A DNA stretch of 64,000 nt from Streptomyces cyaneus (GTDB taxonomy: Bacteria; Actinomycetota; Actinomycetes; Streptomycetales; Streptomycetaceae), in contig NZ_RQJW01000004.1 of assembly GCF_004028635.1 (NCBI RefSeq), forward strand, positions 1 through 64,000. The letters are read 5' to 3'. How positions within the stretch are numbered: the stretch's first letter is position 1; each line of letters opens with the position of its first letter. The notes under the pieces are model-generated. The model was not told the DNA's origin. It did not search any database and worked only from the letters and a program-made list of their open reading frames with translations. This document shows positions 18,655 to 28,120 of this stretch, in pieces. The translations under genes and the position numbers were made by a program.

Positions 18655-19366
18655 AGGCCGAGGCGTCGGACGCCAGGTGCAGCACGGCGTGGGCTATGTC
18701 CTCGGGTTCGCCGACCCGGCCCAGCGGCGACATCCGGGCCATGAACGCCTCGGTCTGTGTCTGCGCCGCGGTGTCGTGACGGTCGGTCATGGGAGTGCGG
18801 ATCCAGCCCGGGGCGACCGCGTTGACGCGGATGCCGTGTGGGCCCATCTCCGTCGCCAGCGTCTTCGTCAGCTGCACGACCGCTGCCTTGGCCGCGCCGT
18901 AGCAGAGCAGACCGGGACCGCCGGTGTCGACGGCGCCGGAGGCCATGGTGATGATGCTGCCCTGTGTGCGTTGCGCGAGCATCGCGCGCGCGGCCTCCTG
19001 GCAGGCGTACAGCACTCCCTTGAAGTTGACGTCCAGGACCCGGTCGAGGTCCTCGTCGCGGGTCTCCAGGACCGTGCTGCTGTGCATGATCCCGGCGACC
19101 GCGGCCATCACGTCGAGCCGCTCGCACGCTGCGACGGCTTGGCCGAGATGTTCGCGGTCGGTGACGTCGAGGTGGTGGGTGCGTGCGGTGCCGCCGCTCG
19201 CCTTGATCAGGGTTGCCGTGTCGTGCAGGCCCTGTGCATCGCGGTCGGCACAGTGCACCGCGGCGCCGGCCTCCGCGAGAAGGATGGCCGAGGCGCGGCC
19301 GATGCCGCTGGCCGCGCCGGTGACGAATGCGGTGCGTCCGGTGAGGTCGTACGCCTTGACGGCCAT
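18602..19366 (-). CDS. SDR family NAD(P)-dependent oxidoreductase
   Basis: This is a 254-residue classical short-chain dehydrogenase. The cofactor motif is TGAASGIG near the N terminus. The NAG motif is replaced by AVAGIM, and the active-site Tyr and Lys lie in YGAAKAAV with the catalytic Ser in ITMASGAVD. The C terminus has the usual GGVAMP end. The substrate is not predictable. ATG 19366 is used; an in-frame extension of 40 residues upstream has no family resemblance. Confidence 0.88.
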   Translation of the reverse strand: MAVKAYDLTGRTAFVTGAASGIGRASAILLAEAGAAVHCADRDAQGLHDTATLIKASGGTARTHHLDVTDREHLGQAVAACERLDVMAAVAGIMHSSTVLETRDEDLDRVLDVNFKGVLYACQEAARAMLAQRTQGSIITMASGAVDTGGPGLLCYGAAKAAVVQLTKTLATEMGPHGIRVNAVAPGWIRTPMTDRHDTAAQTQTEAFMARMSPLGRVGEPEDIAHAVLHLASDASAFTTGQILRPNGGVAMPW

Positions 19367-19398
19367 GAAGGGACGGTACGAGGGTTTCTGACGGGTCG

Positions 19399-20298
19399 TC
19401 AATTGTTTGTACGGTGCTGAGTTCTGCGGCGTGAGGTGGTGGCGGGCGTCGTGCTCGGGGCCGGGCCCGCCTGGCAGTCGGGGCACCAGTAGGTGGGGCG
19501 CTCGCGGGAGCCGTCGCCTTGGTCGGCCGCGCGGATCGGGGCGTTGCAGCGCAGGCAGGGGCGGTTGGCGCGGCCGTACACGAAGAGGTCCTGACCGCGG
19601 CGGCCCGTCGTACTACGGATCGGGCGGTCGCGGTTGGCTTCCAAAAGCTTCTTGGCGAGTACGGGCAGTTGGGCGGTGTGTTCGGCGGGGAGTGCGCCTA
19701 CGGGGAGCCAGGGGGTGACGCGAAGCAGGAAGCAGAGCTCGCTCTTGTAGACATTGCCGATGCCGGCGAGGTTGCGCTGGTCCAGGAGGGCCTCACCGAG
19801 GGGGCGGGCGGGGTCCGTGAGGAGGTTGGCGAGGGCGCGGTCGGGGTCCCAGTCCGGGCCCAGGAGGTCGGGGCCGAGGTGGCCGACGGCGCGGGATTCC
19901 TCGGTGGTGCGTAGGAGGTCCAGGACGGGGAGGCGGTAGCCGACGGCAGTGTGGGTGGGGAGGGTATCTGGAGCGGGGGAGGGGGCGGAGGTGCGGGGCG
20001 GGGCGGGGGTGGCGGCGAGGATCACGCGGATCTGGTGCGCGGGGCCGCCGGTCCAGCGCTGCTGGTCGGTGTACACCTTCCAGGAGCCTTCCATCCCCAG
20101 GTGCGAGTGGAGTGTCAGGCCGCCCTCGATGCGGGTGAGGAGGTGTTTGCCGCGTGGGGTGACGTCCAGGACGGTGCGACCCGTGAGGTCGACCGTGGCG
20201 TACTTCGGTACCCGGAAGTCGGTGCGGGTCAGAGTCTTGCCCGCGAGCGCGGTGTGGAGCCGTCTCGCCGTCTGCCAGACCGTGTCTCCTTCGGGCAT
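19399..20298 (-). CDS. nei: Endonuclease VIII / Fpg-family DNA glycosylase
   Basis: This is a 299-residue base-excision repair enzyme. It starts MPEGDTVWQTARRLH, giving the catalytic Pro2 and Glu3 of the Fpg/Nei family, with the H2TH region LAGIGNVYKSELCFL. A C-terminal zinc finger has Cys pairs CLRC and CPDC. It removes oxidised pyrimidines and cleaves the abasic site. It lies immediately downstream of lhr on the same strand, a pairing seen in other Streptomyces that suggests a shared DNA-repair role. Confidence 0.92.
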   Translation of the reverse strand: MPEGDTVWQTARRLHTALAGKTLTRTDFRVPKYATVDLTGRTVLDVTPRGKHLLTRIEGGLTLHSHLGMEGSWKVYTDQQRWTGGPAHQIRVILAATPAPPRTSAPSPAPDTLPTHTAVGYRLPVLDLLRTTEESRAVGHLGPDLLGPDWDPDRALANLLTDPARPLGEALLDQRNLAGIGNVYKSELCFLLRVTPWLPVGALPAEHTAQLPVLAKKLLEANRDRPIRSTTGRRGQDLFVYGRANRPCLRCNAPIRAADQGDGSRERPTYWCPDCQAGPAPSTTPATTSRRRTQHRTNN

Positions 20299-20517
20299 GG
20301 GTCAAGAGTGGCATGGGGTGGGGCGAGGTGGGGGGTGGTGGGTCTGGTCAGGTCGGGCCTTGGGTTGGGCCGGGCGCCCGGCCGGGGTGTGGGTCGGGTG
20401 GGGCAAGGTCGGGGTGTCCGGCCAGCCGTGGCTCGGGTTGGGGCGACGCGCGCTGCGGGCCGGGTCCGGGCGGGGGGGACTGAGGGGACTGAGGGGCATG
20501 CCGGGCTGCGGTTGGGG
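20299..20517. other. G-rich spacer between lhr and nei
   Basis: No gene is seen. The plus strand carries repeated GGGG and GGTGGG runs (for example near 20315-20345), so quadruplex formation is possible. Function is unknown. Confidence 0.5.
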
Positions 20518-23500
20518 TCAGGCGCGTAGGCGTAGGCCCCGGGGTGTCGCGATGAAGCCTGCTCCTTCGAGGAGGGCGCCTATGGGGGAGGTCAGGGCCG
20601 AGGTGCCGTTCACGCGCTCCACCGTGACCGTGCCGAGGGAGCCCGCGCGGGCGGCTGTGGCTAGGGCCTGCGCTGCCGTGTGCAGGCGGGGGTCGTCGGT
20701 GGGTTCGGTGTCCGGGGCCGAGGGCCAGGCCAGCAGCGTCTTGCCGCCGCGCTCCATGTAGAGCGTCAGCTCGCCGTCGACGAGCACGACGAGGGAGCCC
20801 GCCTTGCGCCCCGGCTTGTGGCCGGCGTCGGTGGGGGGCTCCGGCCAGGCGAGGGCGGCGCCGTACGCGTTCGCCGGGTCGGCGGCGGCGAGGACGACGG
20901 CTCGGGTGTCGGCGGCGGGGCGGGTGCGGCTGGAGGCGAAGCCGGGGCCTGAGGCGGCGCCGGGGCTGTGCGGTGGGCCGCCGTTGCGCCAGGCGGGGCC
21001 TTGGGGGGTGCGTGGGTCGTGCTGCGGGGCCTCGTCGAGGGGGGAGACATAATCGCCGGGGCCCAGGTGGGCGTCCAGGAAGTCGTGGTCGAGGTCGGGG
21101 ATGTCGTAGGCGGGGGTGCCGTCGGGGTTGTAGTACGTGGGGGTGTTGCCCTGGTCGGCGGCAGTGGTGCCGAAGCCGTCGAAGTCGCCGTACGTGTCAG
21201 GTGCGCCGCTGGTGCTGGGGGTGCCTGGGCCGGGCAGGCTGTCGCCTCGGTCGCGGGCGTTGGCCACCGCGCGGAGGCGGTCGACCGCGCCGTCCATCGC
21301 GAACTGGGCGGCGCCGAGCCCTTCGACCACATAGCCACGGCGCGCCTGGCCGCTGTCCTCGAAGGCGGACAGGATGCGGTACGTCGCCGAGAAGCCGCCC
21401 TCGACGCCCTCCGCGGTGACCGCTCCCCGGGTCACCACGCCGTGTCGGTCGAGGAGAGTGCGGGCCAGGGCGTGGGCGCGCACGGTGGGGTCGGTCTCGT
21501 GCGCCGGGAGCAGGGACCAGCGGCCGGCTACGGTCGGCGGGCCGGTGCGGGAGGCGGGGCGTGCGGCGGCCGTGAGGGAGCCGTAGCGGCCGCGTGGGAT
21601 GGTGCGTTTGGCTCGGTGGGCGGTGGAACCCGCGGTTCGGCCCGAGCCCAGGAGGGAGCGCATGGGTGCGAGGGTGTCGTTCGTCAGGCGGCCCGACCAG
21701 GCCAGGTCCCAGAGGATGTCGGCGAGTTGGGGGTCGGTGACGTCGGGGTGGGTGGTGGCGCGGACCTGGTCGGCGATCTGGCGGAAGAACAGGCCGTAGC
21801 CGCCGGACAGCGCGTCCAGGACGGACTGGTGCAGCGCCGTCAGCTCCAAGGGGTGGGGCTGCGGCAGGAGCAGGGGGGCCGCGTCCGCCATGTAGAGGGA
21901 GACCCAGCCGTCCTTGCCGGGGAGCGAGCCCGCTCCGGCCCAGACGACCTCGCCGGCCGCGGTGAGCTCGTCGAGCATCGCGGGGGTGTAGTTCGCGACG
22001 CGGGACGGCAGGACGAGCTTCTCCAGCGCGGACGCGGGCACGGACGCGCCCTGCAACTGTTCGATGGCGCGGACCAGCCCGTCGATGCCCCGCAGCCCGT
22101 GGCCCTTGCCGATGTGCTGCCACTGGGGCAGGAACTGGGCGAGTGCGGCAGGCGGCACCGGCTCCAGTTCATGACGCAGGGCGGCGAGGGAACGGCGGCG
22201 GAGGCGGCGCAGCACCGCCGCGTCGCACCACTCCTGGCCGATGCCGGCCGGGTGGAACTCGCCTTGTACGACCCGCCCGTTCGCCGCCAGCCGCTGGAGG
22301 GCTCCCTCTGTGACGGCCACACCCAGACCGAAGCGGGCCGCTGCCGTGGCCGATGTGAACGGGCCGTGGGTGCGGGCATAGCGCGCGAGGAGGTCGCCGA
22401 GCGGGTCCTTGACCGGCTCGGTGAAGGCCTCGGGGACACCGACCGGCAGGGCAGTGCCGAGGGCGTCGCGCAGGCGGCCCGCGTCCTCGATCGCCGCCCA
22501 GTGGTCCGTGCCGGCCACGCGGACCTTGATGGCGCGGCGGGCTGCGGCCAACTCCTTGGCCCAGTGCGGTTCGGCGCCTCGCTCGGCCAGGTCGGCGTCC
22601 GTGAGCGGGCCGAGGAGGCGGAGGACGTCGGCGACGCCTTCGACGTCCTTGACACGGCGGTCCTCGGTGAGCCACTGGAGTTCTCGCTCCAGCTCGGTCA
22701 GCACCTCGGCGTCGAGCAGCTCGCGCAGCTCCGCCTGGCCGAGCAGTTCGGCCAGCAGCCGTGAGTCCAGTGACAGGGCGGCGGCGCGGCGCTCGGCGAG
22801 CGGGGAGTCTCCCTCGTACAGGAACTGGGCGACGTACCCGAAGAGGAGGGAGCGTGCGAAGGGGGACGGCTCGGGGGTCGTGACCTCCACGAGGCGCACC
22901 TTGCGGGACTCGAGGTCGCCCATGAGCTCGGTCAGTCCCGGGACGTCGAAGACGTCCTGGAGGCATTCGCGGACCGCCTCCAGGACGATCGGGAACGAGC
23001 CGAACTCGCTGGCCACCTGGAGCAGTTGGGCGGCCCGCTGGCGCTGCTGCCACAGTGGGGTGCGCTTGCCGGGGTTGCGGCGCGGCAGCAGCAGCGCGCG
23101 GGCGGCGCACTCGCGGAAGCGGGATGCGAACAGGGCCGAGCCGCCCACCTGGTCGGTGACGATCTGGTCGACGTCGCCCTTGTCGAAGACGACATCCGCC
23201 GCGCCGACGGGTGCCTGGTCGGCGTCGTACTCCAGGCCGGCCTTCGTCGGCTCCTGGTCAAGGAGGTCCAGGCCCATGAGGTCGGCGTCGGGCAGGCGCA
23301 GCACGATGCCGTCGTCGGCGTGCATGACCTGCGCGTCCATGCCGTAGCGCTCGGAGAGCTTCGCGCCGAGGGCGAGGGCCCACGGGGCGTGCACCTGGGC
23401 GCCGAAGGGGGAGTGCACGACGACCCGCCAGTCGCCGAGTTCGTCGCGGAAACGCTCGACGACGATCGTGCGGTCGTCCGGGACGTGGCCACAGGCCTCG

Positions 23501-25488
23501 CGCTGCTCGTCCAAGTAGGAGAGGACGTTGTCGGCCGCCCAGGCGTCCAGGCCCGCGGTGAGGAGGCGGAGGCGGGCGTCCTCCTTGGACAGCGAACCGA
23601 CCTCGCGCAGGAACGCGCCCACCGCGCGGCCCAGTTCGAGCGGGCGGCCCAGCTGGTCGCCCTTCCAGAAGGGAAGCCTGCCGGGTACGCCCGGGGCGGG
23701 GGAGACCAGGACGCGGTCGCGCGTGATGTCCTCGATACGCCAGGAACTGGTGCCGAGCGTGAAGACATCCCCGACGCGGGACTCGTAGACCATCTCCTCG
23801 TCGAGCTCACCGACCCTGCCGCCGCCCTTCTTGGGGTCGGCTCCGGCGAGGAAGACCCCGAAGAGGCCGCGGTCGGGGATCGTGCCGCCGGAGGTGACGG
23901 CCAGTCGCTGGGCGCCGGGGCGGCCGGTGATCGTGCCGGCGACGCGGTCCCAGACCACGCGCGGGCGAAGCTCCGCGAAGGCGTCGGACGGGTAGCGGCC
24001 GGCGAGCATGTCGAGGACCGCGGTGAAGGCGGATTCGGGGAGGGACGCGAAGGGGGCGGCTCGGCGGGCGGTGGCGAGGAGGTCGTCGAACTGCCAGGTG
24101 TCCATCGACGTCATGGCGACGAGCTGCTGGGCGAGGACGTCCAGGGGGTTGGCCGGGACCCTGAGGGACTCGATGGACCCGGTGCGCATTCGTTCCGTGA
24201 CCACGGCCGCCTGGACGAGGTCGCCGCGGTACTTCGGGAAGACCACGCCTGTGGAGATGGCGCCCACCTGGTGTCCTGCGCGGCCGACGCGTTGGAGGCC
24301 GGAGGCTACGGAGGGGGGTGATTCGACCTGGACGACGAGGTCGACGGCGCCCATGTCGATGCCCAGTTCGAGGCTGGAGGTGGCGACGACCGCGGGGAGG
24401 CGGCCGGCTTTGAGGTCCTCCTCGACGAGGGCGCGTTGCTCTTTGGAGACCGAGCCGTGGTGGGCGCGGGCGATGACTGGTGGCGCGCCCTGAGCCGCGC
24501 CGGAGCCGCCCATGAGCTCGGCCGGGGCATGGTGCTCGTCCAGGGTTTCGCCGGTGGCCCGCTCGTAGGCGATCTCGTTGAGGCGGTTGCAGAGACGCTC
24601 CGCGAGGCGGCGGGAGTTGGCGAAGACGATCGTGGAGCGGTGGGCCTGGACGAGGTCGGTGATCCGCTCCTCCACGTGCGGCCAGATCGAGGGGCGTTCC
24701 GCGCCTTCGGAACCGTCGGCGACCGGGGAGCCGCCGAGTTCGGCGAGATCTTCGACGGGGACCACGACCGAGAGGTCGAACTCCTTGCCCGACTTCGGCT
24801 GGACGATCTCCACCTTGCGGCGGGGGGAGAGGTAGCGGGCCACCTCGTCGACCGGGCGGACGGTCGCCGAGAGGCCGATACGGCGGGCCGGCTTCGCAAG
24901 GAGCTCGTCCAGGCGCTCCAAGGAGAGTGCGAGGTGGGCGCCGCGCTTGGTGCCCGCCACCGCGTGCACCTCGTCCAGGATCACCGTCTCGATGCCGGTC
25001 AGGGCGTCGCGTGTCGCTGACGTCAGCATCAGGAAGAGGGATTCCGGGGTGGTGATCAGGATGTCCGGGGGGCGGGTCGACAGGGCTCGGCGCTCTGCGG
25101 CGGGGGTGTCGCCCGAGCGGATGCCGACCTTTACTTCGGGCTCGGGCAGGCCCAGGCGTACGGATTCCTGGCGGATGCCGGTCAGGGGGCTGCGGAGGTT
25201 GCGCTCGACGTCTACGGCCAGGGCCTTGAGGGGGGAGACGTAGAGGACTCGGCAGCGCTTCTTGGCGTCGGCGGGTGGGGGTGTGGAGGCGAGCTGGTCG
25301 AGGGCGGCGAGGAAGGCGGCCAGAGTCTTGCCGGAGCCGGTGGGGGCGACCACCAGCACGTCCGAGCCCTCGCGGATGGCTTGCCACGCGCCTGCCTGGG
25401 CTGCGGTGGGCGCGGAGAACGCCCCCGTGAACCAGCCGCGGGTCGCGGGGGAGAAGCCGTTGAGGGCTCGGTGCGGTTTGCTGACCAT
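20518..25488 (-). CDS. lhr: Lhr-type large DNA helicase
   Basis: The product has about 1,656 residues. The N-terminal superfamily 2 helicase core has Walker A APTGSGKT (Lys54), the DEVH box in VILDEVHAV, SAT in GLSATVRP, and QRVGRAGHQ (motif VI). A winged-helix and Lhr core region follow. The long C-terminal half ends in an Lhr-C domain with an extra glycine/proline-rich insertion near residues 1,330-1,450 (DNTPTYYNPDG area). Lhr proteins are 3'-5' helicases of DNA repair. ATG 25488 starts the homologous region; the open frame extends 139 low-complexity codons further without family similarity. Confidence 0.92.
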   Translation of the reverse strand: MVSKPHRALNGFSPATRGWFTGAFSAPTAAQAGAWQAIREGSDVLVVAPTGSGKTLAAFLAALDQLASTPPPADAKKRCRVLYVSPLKALAVDVERNLRSPLTGIRQESVRLGLPEPEVKVGIRSGDTPAAERRALSTRPPDILITTPESLFLMLTSATRDALTGIETVILDEVHAVAGTKRGAHLALSLERLDELLAKPARRIGLSATVRPVDEVARYLSPRRKVEIVQPKSGKEFDLSVVVPVEDLAELGGSPVADGSEGAERPSIWPHVEERITDLVQAHRSTIVFANSRRLAERLCNRLNEIAYERATGETLDEHHAPAELMGGSGAAQGAPPVIARAHHGSVSKEQRALVEEDLKAGRLPAVVATSSLELGIDMGAVDLVVQVESPPSVASGLQRVGRAGHQVGAISTGVVFPKYRGDLVQAAVVTERMRTGSIESLRVPANPLDVLAQQLVAMTSMDTWQFDDLLATARRAAPFASLPESAFTAVLDMLAGRYPSDAFAELRPRVVWDRVAGTITGRPGAQRLAVTSGGTIPDRGLFGVFLAGADPKKGGGRVGELDEEMVYESRVGDVFTLGTSSWRIEDITRDRVLVSPAPGVPGRLPFWKGDQLGRPLELGRAVGAFLREVGSLSKEDARLRLLTAGLDAWAADNVLSYLDEQREACGHVPDDRTIVVERFRDELGDWRVVVHSPFGAQVHAPWALALGAKLSERYGMDAQVMHADDGIVLRLPDADLMGLDLLDQEPTKAGLEYDADQAPVGAADVVFDKGDVDQIVTDQVGGSALFASRFRECAARALLLPRRNPGKRTPLWQQRQRAAQLLQVASEFGSFPIVLEAVRECLQDVFDVPGLTELMGDLESRKVRLVEVTTPEPSPFARSLLFGYVAQFLYEGDSPLAERRAAALSLDSRLLAELLGQAELRELLDAEVLTELERELQWLTEDRRVKDVEGVADVLRLLGPLTDADLAERGAEPHWAKELAAARRAIKVRVAGTDHWAAIEDAGRLRDALGTALPVGVPEAFTEPVKDPLGDLLARYARTHGPFTSATAAARFGLGVAVTEGALQRLAANGRVVQGEFHPAGIGQEWCDAAVLRRLRRRSLAALRHELEPVPPAALAQFLPQWQHIGKGHGLRGIDGLVRAIEQLQGASVPASALEKLVLPSRVANYTPAMLDELTAAGEVVWAGAGSLPGKDGWVSLYMADAAPLLLPQPHPLELTALHQSVLDALSGGYGLFFRQIADQVRATTHPDVTDPQLADILWDLAWSGRLTNDTLAPMRSLLGSGRTAGSTAHRAKRTIPRGRYGSLTAAARPASRTGPPTVAGRWSLLPAHETDPTVRAHALARTLLDRHGVVTRGAVTAEGVEGGFSATYRILSAFEDSGQARRGYVVEGLGAAQFAMDGAVDRLRAVANARDRGDSLPGPGTPSTSGAPDTYGDFDGFGTTAADQGNTPTYYNPDGTPAYDIPDLDHDFLDAHLGPGDYVSPLDEAPQHDPRTPQGPAWRNGGPPHSPGAASGPGFASSRTRPAADTRAVVLAAADPANAYGAALAWPEPPTDAGHKPGRKAGSLVVLVDGELTLYMERGGKTLLAWPSAPDTEPTDDPRLHTAAQALATAARAGSLGTVTVERVNGTSALTSPIGALLEGAGFIATPRGLRLRA

Positions 25489-25920
25489 GCGTCCATCCTG
25501 CACCCGGGGACTGACAATGGGGCTGAGCTGGGGAAATGTCGTCGGCTGGTGGGTGGGGTGGGGTGGGGTGCCTTTCGGTGCCTGCGGCGGCCCGTGCGGG
25601 TTCGGTGGGGGTTCGCGTAGCGCCTTGGGGTGCGTTGTGGGTCGGGGCCGCGCCGGGGGGTGTCCGTCCTCGGTCGGGCGGTTGCTGTTGGGCAAGAGGT
25701 GCTGTTTCTTGACGCCCGCCGCTGCGGGCGGACACCCCCCGGCGCGTTCCCTTGCCGTCGTACGCGGCCGCCGCGCCGCCGGGGGTGCACCCTCGGCAGC
25801 CCGTCGCCGTCGTTGCGGGAACGGAGGTATGGGAGGGGGCAGGTGAGCGGGCGCGGTACTGGTGGTACGCCGAGATGCCCGGGCCGGGGGGAGGGTGCGG
25901 GACATGGGTGGCTGAGCGGG
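25489..25920. repeat. Non-coding gap with an 18-bp perfect inverted repeat
   Basis: No gene is supported in this 432-bp gap. An 18-bp perfect inverted repeat lies at 25649-25666 and 25729-25746 (CGCGCCGGGGGGTGTCCG and its complement), separated by 62 bases. Nested inside the right part is a 7-bp hairpin (CGCCCGC / GCGGGCG). The 98-bp structure looks like a small palindromic intergenic element. It coincides with the end of the conserved core block. Confidence 0.6.
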
Positions 25921-26865
25921 TCAGCCGATGCGGCGGCCGTATGACCTGAGCGTGCTCAGCGCCTCGATCGTCACCATGGGGCGGGCCTCCAGGGCGGTGC
26001 CCGGCGCCCACTGACGCCAGTTGATCGGCCAGCCTCCGTCCTCCTGCTGCTCGCCGGCGAGGTGGTCGAGGGAGCGGCTCATCTCGTCGTCCGTGAACCA
26101 CGCGCGCGCGAGGGAGTGGGGTGTCCGCGCGTAGTCGTGCGGGAAGTGGTGCTCGCCGGGGGCGTAGCCGGGTGGGACCGGGTACGTGGTGAGGTCGTCC
26201 GGCTCCAGCGCGGCCAGGCGCTGTTCGCGCACCAGGCGGCCCAGTCGGTCGGCGGCTGCTTCCGCGCGCGTGCGGTCGGGAGCGGAGTCCAGGAAGGCCA
26301 CGGCGGCCTCGATCTCGTACGGATGGGACTTCTCCAGGGATTCGACCGCCTGCCAGCAGAAGTCCGTGGCCCGGAACAGCCAGGCGTGCCAGACCTCGTT
26401 GCGGTGCAGCAGACCGACCACCGGCCCGGTGGCCAGGAGTGAGCTGGGCGGGTCGTCCACGATCGGGATGAAGGGGGCCGCGGGGTAGCCGCGCTGGCTG
26501 GGATGGATCGCGGGGAGGGCGCCGTCCGCGGTGGAGATCGAGGTGAGGTAGCGGCATACGCGATCCACGCGCTGCCCACCGCAGCGTTCGATGGCGTCCA
26601 GGACGTGCAGTGCGTGGCCGGTGTGCAGTGGCTGGCTGACCGGGCCGCGCAGATCGGGCTCCAGCGCGTGGCCGTACCCGCCGTCCTCGTTGCGGTAGGC
26701 GTCCAGCGCGGTCTCCACCGCGTCGGCGGCGCCGTTCAGGAAGTGATACGCGAACAGGCGCTGTTCGAGCACGCGCGCGGTGAGCCAGACGAACTGCTCG
26801 GCGCGGAAGAGCGGGGAGTGCGCCGGGGGCGTCGGGGGGAGTGGGGAAGCTCCTGTTTCGGCCAT
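25921..26865 (-). CDS. Prenyltransferase/squalene-cyclase-like alpha-toroid protein
   Basis: The protein has 314 residues. Repeats of the form DGGYGHALEPDLRG and DGGWPINWRQW resemble the QW-type repeats of alpha/alpha-toroid proteins (terpene cyclase and prenyltransferase beta-subunit folds). No DDXXD or DXDD catalytic motif is visible, so enzymatic activity is doubtful. There is no signal peptide. Its function is unknown. Confidence 0.7.
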   Translation of the reverse strand: MAETGASPLPPTPPAHSPLFRAEQFVWLTARVLEQRLFAYHFLNGAADAVETALDAYRNEDGGYGHALEPDLRGPVSQPLHTGHALHVLDAIERCGGQRVDRVCRYLTSISTADGALPAIHPSQRGYPAAPFIPIVDDPPSSLLATGPVVGLLHRNEVWHAWLFRATDFCWQAVESLEKSHPYEIEAAVAFLDSAPDRTRAEAAADRLGRLVREQRLAALEPDDLTTYPVPPGYAPGEHHFPHDYARTPHSLARAWFTDDEMSRSLDHLAGEQQEDGGWPINWRQWAPGTALEARPMVTIEALSTLRSYGRRIG

Positions 26866-27208
26866 GCGTCAGACCGTAGGGCGGAAAGCGGTCTCGGCAA
26901 GCGGTCCCGGCGCAGGCCCACTCTCAGGGGCGGGATACCGGACGCATGCGGTTGACGGTCAGCAGGAAGACAGGCGTGGTGGGGGCTGTGGGCTCGGGAT
27001 GAGGTAGGCCTGCGGTCGGCCCATCGGTTCATCGCCGGAAACGATCTTCTCTTGCGCCAGGTACGCGCTGGTTGCGACTTCCGCGAGTGCCCCATGACCC
27101 CTCGTCGTCTCAGCCGATCTGGCGGACCGGAGCAGCTGGGCGCCGCCTGCCCGGCTTCCCTGGCCTGGGCCCCTGCTTGGCGCTCGGGTGCTTGCCGAGA
27201 TCGGCCGC
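26866..27208. other. Intergenic gap, nothing recognised
   Basis: The 343 bases contain open frames on both strands but none with recognisable motifs or a convincing start site. I see no RNA gene. Confidence 0.4.
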
Positions 27209-27637
27209 CTATCTCGCCTTGTCCAGCAGGGCCGCGACGAGGGTGGCGGTTTTCTCGCCCGCTCGCTGCTTGATCAGACCTTCCTTGGCAGCTGCGCGAA
27301 GCCGGACCTCCGAGCCGTTCTGCCCGCCCTTCGACACCAGCGCAGTCACCACTACAGGATTCATGCCGCCGGCACCGCCGCACGCAACGACACGGATGGT
27401 CTGTTCGTCCCTGCCAGGGGCAACCTGCATGTTCGCGACCGCTCGCCCTACCTGATTGAGCATGCTGGAGACGTGCTCCACGGCGTCGTTGAACGGCAAG
27501 GGGATGACGAGGTCGATCTCATGGACGTTCTTCCTCATGAGCATGGCCACCCACCGGACCAGGCGACCGCTGCCCCCACTCACAGCACCCAGAGCCGCAA
27601 GCTCATCAGCCAGGATCTGGTCCTCACTCTGGTCCAC
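27209..27637 (-). CDS. Hypothetical protein, 142 residues
   Basis: The composition is protein-like and not arginine-rich like the neighbouring shadow frames. Segments such as LVRWVAMLMRKNVHEIDLVIPLP, VVVTALV and AAAKEGLIKQRAGEKTA suggest a compact alpha/beta fold. There is no signal peptide. I do not recognise the family. It is divergent from the peptide cluster that starts at 27927, with 289 bases between. Confidence 0.6.
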   Translation of the reverse strand: MDQSEDQILADELAALGAVSGGSGRLVRWVAMLMRKNVHEIDLVIPLPFNDAVEHVSSMLNQVGRAVANMQVAPGRDEQTIRVVACGGAGGMNPVVVTALVSKGGQNGSEVRLRAAAKEGLIKQRAGEKTATLVAALLDKAR

Positions 27638-27926
27638 GCGCCCCCCATACGACTCGATCGCTCTCTGGCCCGCCGCCGGCGTCCCGGACAGTCATGGACA
27701 CAGTGCCTCACCCCCGAACGGATAGGCAACTGCCTCCCTGGCAGCAGGTCATGCAGGGCCTGTTCTTTCACGGTTCCAAATTCCTTGAAATGCTTGAGTA
27801 AATAGATTCTTTATGCGGCATCGGCGAATCTCCGAAAGAGTCTTGAAGGTCACTTATGAATGTGGTTCCGTCTGATTCAAGAGGTTGGCCGACCGGTCAT
27901 CCGTTAATCCCGAGTTGGGGGATGTC
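27638..27926. promoter_or_regulatory. AT-richer divergent region ahead of the peptide cluster
   Basis: Bases 27770-27920 are clearly lower in G+C than the surroundings. The region must hold the promoter for the precursor gene. I cannot assign -35 and -10 boxes with confidence, although TTGAAA at 27785 and TAGATT at 27803 are visible. The precursor ribosome binding site is GGGGGA at 27917-27922. Confidence 0.5.
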
Positions 27927-28103
27927 ATGTCTGTGACGTCACTGTCCGAGCGACTCGCCGGCAATGGACTGCAGCAGCATCTGCACGCGGAGGCGACGGC
28001 TGTGGAGGAGGGCTGCATTCCGCGCTATGAGGCGTGCGCCTGGGACTCTCAGTGCTGCCACGGCCTGATCTGCGAGTGGTTCCACTGCTACCTGCAGGGC
28101 TGA
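27927..28103 (+). CDS. Cysteine-rich RiPP precursor with a knottin-like core
   Basis: This is a 58-residue peptide. Residues 1-28 form a charged, cysteine-free leader (MSVTSLSERLAGNG and on). Residues 29-58 hold all six cysteines (30, 37, 43, 44, 49, 54) in the spacing C-x6-C-x5-CC-x4-C-x4-C. This is the inhibitor-cystine-knot spacing of animal and plant knottins. The putative core begins and ends with Gly (Gly29, Gly58) and has Glu35 at ring-forming distance. ATG 27927 has GGGGGA four bases upstream. An in-frame start at 27885 would add 14 residues. Downstream genes for a recognition element, cyclase, disulfide machinery, peptidase and exporter fit a modified exported peptide. The product is inferred, not known. 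Confidence 0.8.
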   Translation: MSVTSLSERLAGNGLQQHLHAEATAVEEGCIPRYEACAWDSQCCHGLICEWFHCYLQG

Positions 28104-28120
28104 CAGCCGGCGGATGAATG

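Noticed and set aside
20299..20517. G-runs as a defined quadruplex regulator
   Set aside because: G-rich runs are common in this G+C-rich DNA, and nothing ties these to gene control.
20968..22764. Plus-strand 598-codon frame inside lhr
   Set aside because: No motif is visible, it is Gly/Arg/Val-rich, and it lies wholly antisense to the Lhr helicase.
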